DNA from: Lutjanus erythropterus
Taxonomy: Eukaryota; Chordata; Actinopteri; Lutjaniformes; Lutjanidae
NCBI GenBank assembly: GCA_020091685.1
Contig: CM034607.1
Location: 23,807,253-23,871,252 of the forward strand
Direction of reading: 5' to 3'
DNA: 64,000 nucleotides
Shown here in pieces: positions 10,991 to 22,470 of the stretch. Each line of letters opens with the position of its first letter. Within the stretch, counting starts at the first letter, position 1. Position numbers and translations under genes: made by a program. Under the pieces are notes generated by a model. That model saw only the letters and a list, made by a program, of their open reading frames with translations. It was not told the DNA's origin and ran no database searches.

Positions 10991-12940
10991 AGAGAATCTG
11001 GTCCATTTTTAAAATATAACACACATGTGCGGGCTAGCAATCATATAAAGAGACAAAAAAAAATATATATATATATATGTATATATATATTTTACTATGT
11101 GGCCTACTTAGAAGCACAAAAATCACGGAAAAATGGCCACATCAGCAAAATCCGAGCAAGTCGCAACCGGTGGGGCATGAAGCTATGTGGAAGATAGATC
11201 AAAGCCCAGTGGAATCGAGGCATAACTGATGAACACAGTGGTGTTGTATTTAGCAGCTAAAGAGACATATATTTTCCTCAGTTGGTGGAGACCAAAACAG
11301 AGCTAAAACACGACTCAAATTAATTCCATCGTTGTTCCTGGTGAATCTGTAAATAGGCACCTAACATGTTACTTTTTTTTCAATTTAATTGCTGAAACAG
11401 GCATCACCTATGACAGAAATACACTCGTAGGCACTGGAAAAGGAGGATGTGGGGTTTACATTAAAGATCAGCACACCTTGTGACTATCAACAAATGCATT
11501 TGGCCTGTTTCCAATATGCAGTTTAATTACCGGATGCCCCACCGTGGGAGGTTTTCTGTTGTCCACATCGTCATGTTCGTGACTTCTGTGTCGTAAGAGA
11601 TCACAAGTTCCATTTGAATGCAACATATACATGTATTTAGTTTTTTTTATCATCTATATATATGTTGCATTTTGTGAGTATTGTGAGGGAACTACAACAC
11701 TAATTTTGTTGTATAATGATAATAAATTACCTTAAATCCTTGAATCCTGCTGTGCTGTGTTGGTTAGTTGAGGTTTAAGTTAATTTAAGGTAAATAATAT
11801 ACATTTTAATGAAAATATTTTTTTTATTGAAAGCCTAAACACAGAAATGCTTAGGATAGGTGACAGTGAGAACTATCGAACTGATTAGGCTTATATAAAG
11901 ATAATATGCCAATTTATTAATCAACATTGGAACATATATATTGGTGACAGTCCTGCATATCAGCCACTGCACCAATGGATATGACTGTATCATCATCGTG
12001 TCTGCAGTCAGACCTCAGAGTAACAACTTCCTGTTCAAAACAGTGAAGACTGGCTAACACCAGTTTTTTGTCATTGCAGGGTTTTTTCTTCATGTAGACA
12101 TTGATGATTGGGTAATCTGTTTTTTCCAAAATCGGAAGCTGAACGAGGCTTTTTTTTTTAATTTTACCCCTTGCAGCAGCCACTGTGCTTACCTAAATCT
12201 ATTAAAAGCGCTTGGCAGTACGAACCATGTGAACCTTTCGTATTTTTCAGATGTTATCTTTGCTCTTCCAGGAAGCTCTCCTGCTGATTCACCTCGTCAT
12301 CAAGTTTTATTTTTACATTATTTTTGTCCCGGTTGGCCTAGCAACTGGATTATGAATAACATCCCGTCAGTTATTTTTAATGGACTTAGCCCAGCGGCAT
12401 TATCATGTTGCCTAGCAAGAGGTTTATAAAAGGTCCAGCGAATCATTTCGCTCACCAGATGAGCTCTCTCAAGAGTATCAAGTTTCCAAATTGATAAATC
12501 TTTTGTGTCTACCACTGCATCTAACCAGCTCTGTGAATGGAAAACCCGTGTTCAAAGAGCTTCCTTTTTAAAATCTTTAACACATCAATTTAGGCAAATT
12601 ACGAAATTAAACACTATATTTAATTATAATGATGGAAACTGAACAAATTAACGTAGTACTGCTGCCTCCAGTTCAAACTATTCCAAGGCTGACTGGGGAT
12701 GAAGCTCTGCCTTCCTGTCAGAGGCTGACATACAGAGTTCAGATTGGTGAAATGCAAATTACCCCATTGGCAACTCAATGCTATCAAATTAACAAGGGAT
12801 GAAATGACTATATGTAATGTGAAATGAACCTGTGGAGAATTATCACCCAGCTCCCCTTATCTTTCAGCTCATTGTACTGTTTGATTCAGCCTCGTCGCTT
12901 TCAAGCCCATTGATAAACCCACTGAGCGATACCTCAGCAG
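10991..12940. other. AT-rich intergenic DNA with a short (AT)n tract
   Basis: An interrupted AT microsatellite lies at about 11058-11092. The rest is AT-rich with no credible gene. The 88-codon minus-strand open stretch at 11917-12183 lacks motifs. Confidence 0.5.
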
Positions 12941-12944
12941 AAAG

Positions 12945-13110
12945 AGCAAGTCGTCCATTAATCCCAGGGTTGGCAGTTCGATCCCCAGCTCCTCCCGTCC
13001 ATGTGTTGAAGTGTCCTTGAGCAAGACACTGAACCTGTGGCTGCTCTCGATGGACAGTCCATCGCCATCAGTGTTTAAATGTCAGTGGGAGGCAATGGTA
13101 AAGTGTCTCG
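12945..13110 (+). mobile_element. tRNA-derived SINE fragment
   Basis: It contains GGTTGGCAGTTCGATCCCC at 12968-12986, a good Pol III B box (GTTCGATCC), followed by TTGAAGTGTCCTTGAGCAAGACACTGAACC. I recognise that string as the body of a widespread fish tRNA-derived SINE. The 3' part (TGGTAAAGTG...) is decayed. It is not a tRNA gene: no acceptor stem can be folded around the B box. Confidence 0.55.
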
Positions 13111-14640
13111 TCTCTTAAAGGAGAAATATGTAATATATCACCGCTGTCAGGTGCAAACCTCATATCTCCATATTTTGACTTTAAAAAAAATTAAATCACT
13201 GCTATTGATCACCCTTTGTGAAGGTGATAAGAAGGGAGAAGAAGTTGATAAGGAGCCTCCTGAAACAAAGACAGAAGCCAAGTATGCAAAAACTTACACT
13301 GGCAGAGACTCCATCATGGCAGAAATTACATACTGTGCGTTTAAAGTTTTGACTTGGTGTATAGTTATAAATCCGGGAAGATTTCAGGACTTTCTGTCTT
13401 TGCTACTGTACCTGCTGTGGCTGCAAAAAGAGTTTTATTTTGGAACAGTCTACAGAATTCAAGTGAGAAGAATGAAGTGAGTGCAAGCTGTTAAAGCAGT
13501 GAGACATTACATTTTGATTATGTATCAAAACGCTGGGGGCAACAGCTTTTACGGGACAAATCAGCCTAACACCCCTGAATAAAGCTGCTATTGGCAGCTA
13601 CCGGTGCTTTTTTTTAGTATTTTTAAAGGAAAGTCACATGTGATGCCCTTCTGATTAGCATGAGCTGTGAACGCTGCTTATTCTGAGATGCCTGCTGGGA
13701 CTTTCCCAACACAAGCTGCCAGGAGAAAACAGGAATTATTAATCTTTACTGTAAGCTTGCCAGTTCCTTCAAATTTGCCAGATGTCCCGGTGAAGAAAAA
13801 AAAGATGAACTATTACATTGCATTTGCATTTGAACATGTCTTCCACATTTAAAAAAAAAATGATGAAAAGAAAAATTAAAGCCTCTGGAAACTCAATTCC
13901 ACAATAGCCTTCTATCTATGTAATGCAAGGTCTCATTATGTAGCAGTAAGCATCTAAAAGGATTAGAAATATTGTCAGTAAAGTTTTTTGTTCACTTTTC
14001 TGCATTGGGTTTGAATTGGGTGTGTTTCTGCTGTGACATTTATGACAATTACATAATTAATTCCACAAATCAATCATTAAAAGTCCAATTGTAGGTTGCT
14101 ATGTGGATGCAGCTGAACTTGTCTGCTCCCGCTTCTGCTCTTTCTGCTTTCTGAGTCTGAGCCAACTCAACAATGGTTCTCTTCAGACTCCTTTGACACT
14201 AACGGCAATTCTAACTCAGAGAAATCAATCAGTTTAATTGTACACTATGTAGGACATTTTCACCACTTTACTTCGCCATTAGACAGCCCTTTTGACAGGG
14301 AACTGAAGCTGCCGTGTATGCTTTTTACAAAGCCATCAAGACTCTTTTCAAAAAAAAAAAAAAGTGTGATTTTACCTCACAGAACACAAGAGTTCCTGGT
14401 CGACCACTGCCTCAGTCCACCCCAAGTAATGTTAGTTCAGATCCAAACTGAGGTGTTAAAACATAGTTGTCTCACAATAACACAACTAGCTAAAAACTCA
14501 AAGCAGTGGTGGACCAGCAACTCCTGTTTTCGACTAAGTAAAATCACTGTTTTTGTCCAAGAAGTCAAGCAGTAGTAAAGTAAAACGAATATTCTGAACA
14601 AAGAGCACACTTTATGTTATTGATTGTTTTAGGTGGTGAT
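13111..14640. other. Intergenic DNA, no gene seen
   Basis: A 133-codon open stretch at 13079-13480 is the longest here but has no domain, no codon bias that I can see and no splice or promoter context. It starts inside SINE-derived sequence. A-tracts occur near 13850 and 14350. Confidence 0.5.
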
Positions 14641-14649
14641 TTTTTAGGC

Positions 14650-14870
14650 TGCTAAAATCATTTTTGTAGGTAGCTATTAAAACTGTTACCTATTTACAAC
14701 TGTTTCCAGTCTTTATGATAAGAGACAGGTAGCAGTTAAAAACAATTAGCTGTTTGACTACCTGTTTCTAGTCTTTATATTAGGAAACAAGTAGCTCTTA
14801 AGAAGAAAACAGTTAGCTGTTTCCAGTCGTTATGCTATGAAAGAGCTAGCTGTTAAAACAGTCAGAATTT
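14650..14870. repeat. ~58-bp tandem units of a palindromic fish MITE (fragment)
   Basis: Three to four units share the pattern CAGTCTTTATG..AGGAAACAGTTAGCTGTTAAAAACAG, with anchors near 14710, 14771 and 14828 (about 58 bp apart). The same unit makes up the middle of the longer element at 21386-22175. Confidence 0.55.
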
Positions 14871-16445
14871 TTGCCCAAAGAACAGTTTCTTCATTTGACA
14901 ATATGGAGTGGGTCATTTATGCACTGATTTTCCTTCACCTTGCTAATAGTTATGAGTGTCTTTTTGCACTCAGACCTTTGTTGGTGATTAATGAGAACAA
15001 TTTACTATTTAACGCCATGTTTCCAGGGTCTTTAATGGAAAAATATCAGAGGCCAGCAGAGGAAGCTATTATGAATGAATCACCAGGAAGCCCGATAACT
15101 GTTGACTGAAATTTTCCAGTCCTGCAAGAGCGCCCGGCTATGTCATCTTCATCAGTGACATCACAGGGAGATTCCATGACAAGATACAGAAGGTCGTCTT
15201 CCCCTCCCACAGCCTCTCTGTTTCTCTTTTCGTGTTTCAAGCGGTGCTCCACACTTCTGCTCCTCCACACTGATTGCAACATAAGAACGTAATCACTGTA
15301 CCCCCATGGGGGCTCCCATTATGACAAGAATCAAATCACCCTGCAGCTTTCTGGTTTTTTTTCCTTCCTCAAATTTGCAGTCCACCTCCACGCTTTAATC
15401 TTTAATAAAAAAACCTCAAGTATTTGATCCTTAAAAAAAAAAAACACTAATTCTGTATATATTATCCTGAATCTGCTGCACGCAAAATAGGTTACTCCTC
15501 CTGTGTGCCAACTGACCCCGTCACCTGCCCTCTTTCCTCCTCTCCTCCACCTACCACTCGCTTGCCTGCCCTCACACTGTATAATGGGTATCGCATGAAG
15601 GAAACCCACACATGAGCCAAGATATAGTTAGCACAAATCTATGACAAATCGCACAACACACCTAAAGAGACCTAATGATAAATGCATGACTGGAGGAGTG
15701 TGAGAGGGGGAAAAAAAAATAGATGTATCACCCTGGAATTGATAAGAATTCATTTGAGCCGGATATCTCTTTGTATGGTTGAGTCTCCTACACACATTCT
15801 GCTTTTGAAAACACAATGACTCGTGCATGTCTGTGTGTGGGGAGGGATTCCTGACTGACTATTTTCAGTGTGCGTAGCAGAGAAATCACCAACTGTCTTA
15901 TGAAGTTTGGAAAAAAAACAACAGGCTGAGGGTATGTTATATAAATGATCTGTTGACCTACAGCAAGTAGGCTGTCATGACGAAAACATGAATGGCACAT
16001 ACTGGCTGTTTCTAGGCAATACAAACCATTTTGTTTCCTGGTGGTAGCTTTCACATTAGTTTGTATATTTCTGATTTAAAGTGAGGAAAAATAGAGTCTG
16101 CATACTAAATAATGCTCTCATTAACATTTATTATTATATGTGATATTTTGGGCTGAAGTCCTTCAGACACGAGACAAAATCACCTGACAAGTCATGATTA
16201 CAAAATGATAACTCAAAAAGCAAAAAAAGATAAACATGCAGTGGCAAATAGAACAAATGGTACAATAAATGTACTGGATCCTGTGAGTATAACAATTATT
16301 ATGTTCAATAAATATTGAACCACTTAAATATACCATAACGAAATCATCAGGTTAAAAATTGTCATGGTATTGTGGTATATTCTGAGGAGAAAAACTATTT
16401 ATAAGTATGATTCATCATGAAAATGAAAGCATGAATAGCTTGAAC
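14871..16445. other. Intergenic DNA, no gene seen
   Basis: No gene, RNA or named repeat was recognised. Short open stretches on both strands have no motif. Confidence 0.5.
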
Positions 16446-16449
16446 ATCA

Positions 16450-16600
16450 CATGACATCTTAAGATATAACAGGAATGGGAGAGAGAGCAGGGAATGACAC
16501 TGACTACAGCTTACAGGCTGTAGGCAGGAGTCGAACCCACAGCCACTGCAGAGAAACCACAGCTCCAGCACACAGGGTGCCTGGAAAAGGGGCAGATGAA
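16450..16600 (-). mobile_element. tRNA-derived SINE, minus strand
   Basis: Read on the minus strand, the segment contains GTGGCTGTGGGTTCGACTCC (B box GGTTCGACTCC, about 16525-16545). It then runs through TGCCTACAGCC and a CT-rich body (CATTCCCTGCTCTCTCTCCC), and this order matches a common vertebrate and fish SINE. The A-box side runs directly into the (TA)n tract that starts at 16602. Confidence 0.55.
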
Positions 16601-16601
16601 G

Positions 16602-17030
<429 letters not shown>

Positions 17031-17505
17031 CAATGGTAGAAGTTTTCAGATCCTGTACTTAAGTAAAAGTACTAATACCACACTGAAAATACTCCAACAC
17101 TACAAGAAAAAAAATGCTGTATTCAAAATGTATTCGAAGTAGGAAGGAAGAATTATCAGTAAAATGTACTAAAAAGTCCAGTGAGTCCAGCTTTCAGGTT
17201 AAAGTATTTTTTTCCTGCAAAAATGGTAGACAATCCTATTTTAAGCCTCTCAAATGTGTTGCTTTATCACTTTTCTCCTCTTTTGCCTCCCTCTTATCAT
17301 ATTAAACTGAATATCTTTGGGTATTGGACTGACAAAACAAGACATTTAAAGACATTATGTTGGACTTTGGGAAACTGGGATGGCCATTCTTCACCTTTTT
17401 TCTGCATTTTATTGAGTTTGGAGCCTGACAGTTAATTAGCTGTGTCTTTATAGTGTCTAAAACGTACTTGAGTGCAGTACAAGAGTGAATGTACTTCCCC
17501 CACTG
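17031..17505. mobile_element. Fish interspersed element with TACTTAAGTAAAAGTAC-type ends
   Basis: The left end reads GGTAGAAGTTTTCAGATCC then TGTACTTAAGTAAAAGTACT. The right end reads TACTTGAGTGCAGTACAAG then GAATGTACTTCCCCCACTGG. These are diverged inverted termini of a repeat I have seen often in teleost sequence (AGTAGAAGTATTCAGATCC ... TACTTCCCACCACTG). The internal ~350 bp has no transposase and is probably non-autonomous. Confidence 0.6.
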
Positions 17506-18082
17506 GTATGTAGTACGGAACTGGGACACAGCGAATGACACAAAGAAAGTAATTTAAGAGGTAATATTACAAAATGCATCAATAAATCAGTCCTGAAGTG
17601 GCGTAGGCTGCCTATAAACTCTGGCATTGAGACAACTTTGGCAACATTTCCTTCAATGCACATCTTTGTTCATTCGCTCTTGGGTCCCCCATGATACATT
17701 TGGTAGAGCCAGATCTATCGTGAGTAATTAAACAATCGCAGATGTATTGGACATTGATTTGGCAAGCACAAATTAGTTTGAACTCTCAACATTCATTAAA
17801 AGAATGACTCATCACGTCATCATAATGTCACAGTCTGTGGTTTACTGCTGCTAAAGGCAGATGGGAAAAGTAACAGTCAAATGCATCTGATGAGCTGAGC
17901 ACGACTTGTCTCAAACTGCAATAATGTGATCTCTACACCCACAGCTGAATGTGTGATGTTTCTGACACAGCTGGTGAGGAGCTTTATCAAAGGAAAAATG
18001 TAGCAGCATGGCAGAGGATGGACCCCCGTCTGTGGTCCAGCGCTGCTTTAGACGGCTGCTTCATCCCACATTATAGAATGGG
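17506..18082. other. Intergenic DNA, no gene seen
   Basis: No signal was recognised. Confidence 0.5.
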
Positions 18083-18220
18083 CCTTTCCTTACCTTCTTG
18101 CTTAGAGTTAGATGAAAATATTAATACGTAGGTGGTTAAGCCTGGAAACAGGGAAACCGCCAGCCTGTAAAGTAACGTTAGTTATTGGGGATTACGGCAG
18201 GCTATTTCTTCACCAGGTGA
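18083..18220. mobile_element. Palindromic fish MITE, short internally deleted copy
   Basis: It contains CTTAGAGTTAGATGAAAATATTAATA, CCTGGAAACAGGGAAACCGCCAGCCTG and GGGGATTACGGCAGGCTATTTCTTCACCAGG. These words occur in the same order as in the element at 21386 (CAGAGTTAGATGAGAAGATTAATA ... GGGGATTATAGCGCGCTGTTTCTTGACCGAG). Confidence 0.6.
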
Positions 18221-19257
18221 TCATTGGTGGAGGTTGGAAGGGTGCACTTAATGTGTTTCACATGCTTATGTAAAAATGGGTATTTTGCATTTAAAAAAAA
18301 ACCATTGCATTTCGTGTAGCAAGTGTAATTTACTTCTTTCAGCTTGTCAGCTAGCAGAGCAATATAAACCTGGACCTGAGTCCCTGAGCACACAGTGACA
18401 TCTGCCTAACACGGAGCTCCTCCTGAGAGTTAGAAAATGCAGTTGAGGCCGCTGCAGGAAAAACAGACAATGAGGGAACACATTACTGAATGCAACAGTA
18501 TAAATCCTTTGTTTTTAACAGTTTTTACATGACAGTGGCTACATAGACAATTTATTAGGATAGGATAGGATAGGATATAGTAATTGTTGGCTTTGGCCTC
18601 TGGATATTTTTTGATAATACAAAGATAAAGTCATGGCATCGCATTGTTTTTGGGTTTTCTGTCAATTAAAACAGAGCAGCGACAGACCCACACTAACCCT
18701 AGCCTTAAATTAGAGTTCAGTCTATGATTACATTTTTGTTCAATGAGTCAAGTTGAACTCCTTTTGAAAGAATTATACAGTATCCGAATGACAGCTCTAT
18801 AATCCCTAAATCAAACGCTGAGACTGAGTCAAGGCGTCGGCAGAAGCGAATGACTCAGGCACCGGTCAATGTCACATTAACATGTTTGCTACCGCTGCAT
18901 TTGTTTCCCTCATTAGCTCTCGTTAGGACAGACTTGTTTTGTCCATTACACTGATCACATCACAGCACAGTGATAATATAGTACGTCACACATTAAGACT
19001 TGGCACTTGGCTTGTTGGTTCATTTATAGCAAATACGGAAAAACAAAGCAGTCTGGACCAGATGGATGGCACCACCAGCAATGTCTTAAGGCTGGACTGC
19101 CACTGCACACTTAATTATTTGTTGCATCATGTGGAGGACCAGTCATAAAAATCAATGCAGGGAACATGTTGCTGTTTATGTATTGAACAATTGGTAGATT
19201 AAAGGTCATTAATGCAACTTCCCAATAAAAAAGATCAAATCAGTCTCTAAGCCCTTT
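18221..19257. other. Intergenic DNA with a short (AGGAT)n tract
   Basis: An AGGAT pentanucleotide repeat of about five units lies at 18556-18578. Nothing else was recognised. Confidence 0.55.
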
Positions 19258-20303
19258 AAAAGACCAGTGTGTAGGATTTACTGGCATCTAACAGTGCTGC
19301 CATCTTACGCTGGTGACGTCATTTGAAGCCAGAGTTCACACAGTAGTGACCAGCATTGGAGCCGCTGTATCAAGTTCCCGTCTGCACAGCCGGCTGACTC
19401 AGTTGTGAGGAGAGCTCAGCGGTCAATCATGGCATAAAACCCTGTTTTTTATATTCAAGTAACCAATTAAGATCAAAGTTATTAGAAGAACAAGCTGAAT
19501 ATTGTTTGTTGTTTGCTTTCAGCAGTATATAGAAATCGTGTTGCACACTGATAAAAAGGGTTTTTGAACCACAAAATAATGCAGAACCTTTATTGTGGGG
19601 AATTTATAGAAAGTGAAGTGTTTGTCTGCCATATTACAGCCACTCAATTCAAGCCCAGTTCGTCTTCAGTTAAAGGTAGAATTAGTAGGATTTGTCTGAG
19701 CTTCTCATAAACGCACTAGAAAGATGCCAGTACATCAAATACTGACGTTTTGGGTTGGTCCTGAGCATCGCCAGTACAGCAAAAATAATAAGAAAATAAG
19801 GAATACAGGCAGAAGGCAATGACTCTACTGATCCAGACACCACCACACACTTCTAGAGGTCATATGCGATGATTTAAAGGGATTATGCTTATATGAGTCT
19901 ATTTCTTTCATGTTTCCTTTAAAGACAGATTTTCGTGGGCGTAGGTCTGCTGTAATGGAGATGCAAATCCCTGCCATGCTGGGCTGACATGCCGAGTCAG
20001 ACCACACCATGAAAGGCCACATCTAGAGCCTACAGGACAGGGGGAGTCACACACCGTACAGATTGTAAACCTCCCTGAAGTAAAGTGTGATTTGTGATAT
20101 TGGGATGTTGTTTGTGATGTTGGACTCCATGGAAGAGGACCAATGTCCTCTTAAGATGTAAAGGGCTCATTTTAAGGTGACAAAATCCCAACAATTCTTA
20201 TTTTCAGGTCATTATACAAAAATAAAAACATACTTGAATATTATATTCAATTTCTGCTATATACTACCAATAGATACCCCTAGATCTTACACGCTGGACC
20301 TTA
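19258..20303. mobile_element. MITE-like element with ~20-bp terminal inverted repeats (GGTCCAGTGTGTAGGATTT type)
   Basis: The left end is AAAGACCAGTGTGTAGGATT (19259-19278). The right end, reverse-complemented from 20302, is AAGGTCCAGCGTGTAAGATC. The subterminal parts also correspond: left TACTGGCATCTA, and right TACCAATAGATACCCCTAGATC. I recognise both ends from a dispersed teleost element. The ~1-kb interior has no transposase and includes unrelated AT-rich sequence, possibly a later insertion. Confidence 0.65.
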
Positions 20304-21385
20304 GAGAAAACACCTGGAAGGAGACAATTTAAGACCATTACAAGACATCCACTTCCCATGGAAAAGTGGATCGTGATTCCTGTTCAGAAATTAACAACTC
20401 CATTACAAAAGGAGCATGTGGGCAACACAAAAAGACAGAAGTCACGAGTCTCAGAGGGAGTAGACACCCAGGTTTCCTGTCAGTACAGGTTTTGATATCA
20501 GCACCACGACCTGTAATTCAACCATACAAAAGCAAAATCATTACAGGTAATCTTGGTGTAAAGCAGGCAGTCGCCCTCGCAAAGTCCTAAATCCACTGAC
20601 TTATACATCTCATCTGCCTCAAAAATAAAGGTAATTATTGGAATTATGGGCCCAGTGTTATTTGTTGCATCAATTACTTTGTTCCATAGAAAACTTAGAG
20701 AAAAATATTCAATTTCAGGCTCAGTTTTTAAAAGTAAGCTGTTACATATTCAGTCTGTTTTTCAGGTGCACTACAAAGCCCTGTTTAATATTTCTGTTAG
20801 CTTCTCAACATTGTCTAATCCAACCATCCATCCCTACGACTCCAGCAAATGTGATGGCCTCCTGTTTAACAGAAAAGTCGGGGAAATCCACTTCCATCTG
20901 CACTTGAATTATGATTTTGGAGAGAGAGGAGAGTACAAGGGAGGCAGAGAAAACGGAGACAGAGCAGCAACAAGAGACAGAGCAAATAAGGGCAGCCACC
21001 TGTGAAAGAAGCCAAAAGGATTAAACAGATTACTTGCTAAGCTGAGTCCAACTGGTTCGTCTCCCAGTAAAAACAACTGAATCAAAACTAAGTCTCTTCA
21101 GCGATGGCCTTTAAATCTCTGCTTCGCTGTTTGTTTGAGTTTACTTTGTACTCTCTGTGTGGGGTTGGTTGCATAAGTGGGTGTATGTGAATCGTCTGGA
21201 TATTAGTGTGGTATGGAGGTGTGCACAGGTGTGGGTGTGCAGGTGGGTACATTTGCACGCATGAACTACTTTTATCAGTACAAGACCAAACAAAGTCAAC
21301 ATGCTTTTGGTGATGGGGGCGGCCCACCTAAACTAAAACAAGCAGACTATTTTTGACTGTTAGACACTTTCAATTAATTCGATCA
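20304..21385. other. Intergenic DNA, no gene seen
   Basis: A purine-rich stretch lies near 20920-20990. The 119-codon open stretch at 20646-21005 has no motif and no gene context. Confidence 0.5.
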
Positions 21386-22175
21386 TTTGGGAAACGTTCT
21401 TACTCAGAGTTAGATGAGAAGATTAATATACAAGTGTTAGCTTAGCTAAACAGAAACCCTGGAAATGGGGAAATAGTCCAAATCTTGTTTGTTCAACCTG
21501 TTCAAGAAGTTTTAGTTTTATGGGGATTATAGCGCGCTGTTTCTTGACCGAGTGCAGTGAATCCAGGAAGTCGCACCATGCTAGCTCTTTTCCCCACATT
21601 TCTAGTAGTTATGCCAGCCAACAGCTAGCTGCTAAAAAAACAAACAGTTAGATGTTTTGAGTCCTTATGGTAGGAAACAGTTAGCTACTAAAAACACTTA
21701 TTTACCCCAATTTCCAGTTTTTATGCAAGAAAACAGCTCACTATTAAAAAACAGTTAACTGTTTACCCCTGTTTACAGTCTTTATGCTAGGAATCAGGTT
21801 GCTGCTATAAAAAAGTTAGCTATTTACCTCTTTTACCTGTCTTTATGCTAGGAACCAACTGCTGCTAAAACATTTAGATATTTGTCCCAGTTTCCAGTCT
21901 TTATGCTAGATTTTATGCAAGGAAACAGTTCACTGTTTAAAAAAAAAACAATAAGCATTTTACCCCGTTTCCTATATTTTTTCCAAGAAAGAGTTGATAA
22001 AAAACAATTAACTGTTTACCCTTGTTTACAGTCATTATGCTAGAAAACAGCTAGCTGCTCAAAAACAGGTCTAGCTACTGAAAACATTTAGTTGGTTCTA
22101 GTTTTTATGCAAAGCTGAGGCAACTTGCAACTTCATATTTACTGTTCAGACAGTGGTGCTGATCTTCTCATTTAA
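21386..22175. mobile_element. Palindromic fish MITE with an internally amplified ~60-bp unit
   Basis: The left terminus (21386) reads TTTGGGAAACGTTCTTACTC, AGAGTTAGATGAGAAGATTAA and TTAGCTTAGCTAAACAG. The right terminus (22108-22175) reads AACTTCATATTTACTGTTCAGACAG then CTGATCTTCTCATTT, which is the reverse complement pattern of the left arm. Between about 21600 and 22110, eight or nine diverged units carry CAGTCTTTATGCTAGGAAACAG then TTAGCTGCTAAAAACAGTTAG, with anchors near 21667, 21720, 21781, 21842, 21900, 21980, 22035 and 22107. Ordinary copies carry one such unit per arm, so this copy expanded in place. Confidence 0.65.
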
Positions 22176-22294
22176 AAAGTTTACAAACGCATGCAACTCC
22201 AAATGTGATAAAAGAAAAAAAAATATGTGTGTGCGTGTGTGTGTGTGCTGGGCCAAAGTACATATCAAAAAAGGAAAAAAAGAGTCTACGCAGT

Positions 22295-22470
22295 AATGCT
22301 GGTCCTCAGGTCCCACCTCCCTGCCCACACCTAATTCAAATGATTAGGTTGTTATCAGGCTTCTGCAGAGGCTTGATGACAAGCTGATCACTTGAATCAC
22401 GTGTGTTGAACCAAGGAAAATCTAGAACATTCAGGGTGTGGGCCCTGAGGACCATGATTGGGAAACACTG
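22295..22470. mobile_element. Charlie-like hAT MITE (near-palindromic)
   Basis: The left end is TGGTCCTCAGGTCCCACCTCC (22300) and the right end is GTGTGGGCCCTGAGGACCATG (22435-22456). The middle holds the paired words CACCTAATTCAAATGATTAG and GATCACTTGAATCACGTGTG. The arms are therefore inverted repeats over almost the whole length, and the family's typical GATTGGGAAACACTG tail is present. Confidence 0.65.

Noticed and set aside
12965-12990. Candidate tRNA gene (good B box)
   Set aside because: No acceptor stem or anticodon arm can be placed; flanking sequence matches a SINE body.
13079-13480. 133-codon open frame on the + strand
   Set aside because: No domain, begins inside SINE-derived sequence, no splice or promoter context; length is reachable by chance.
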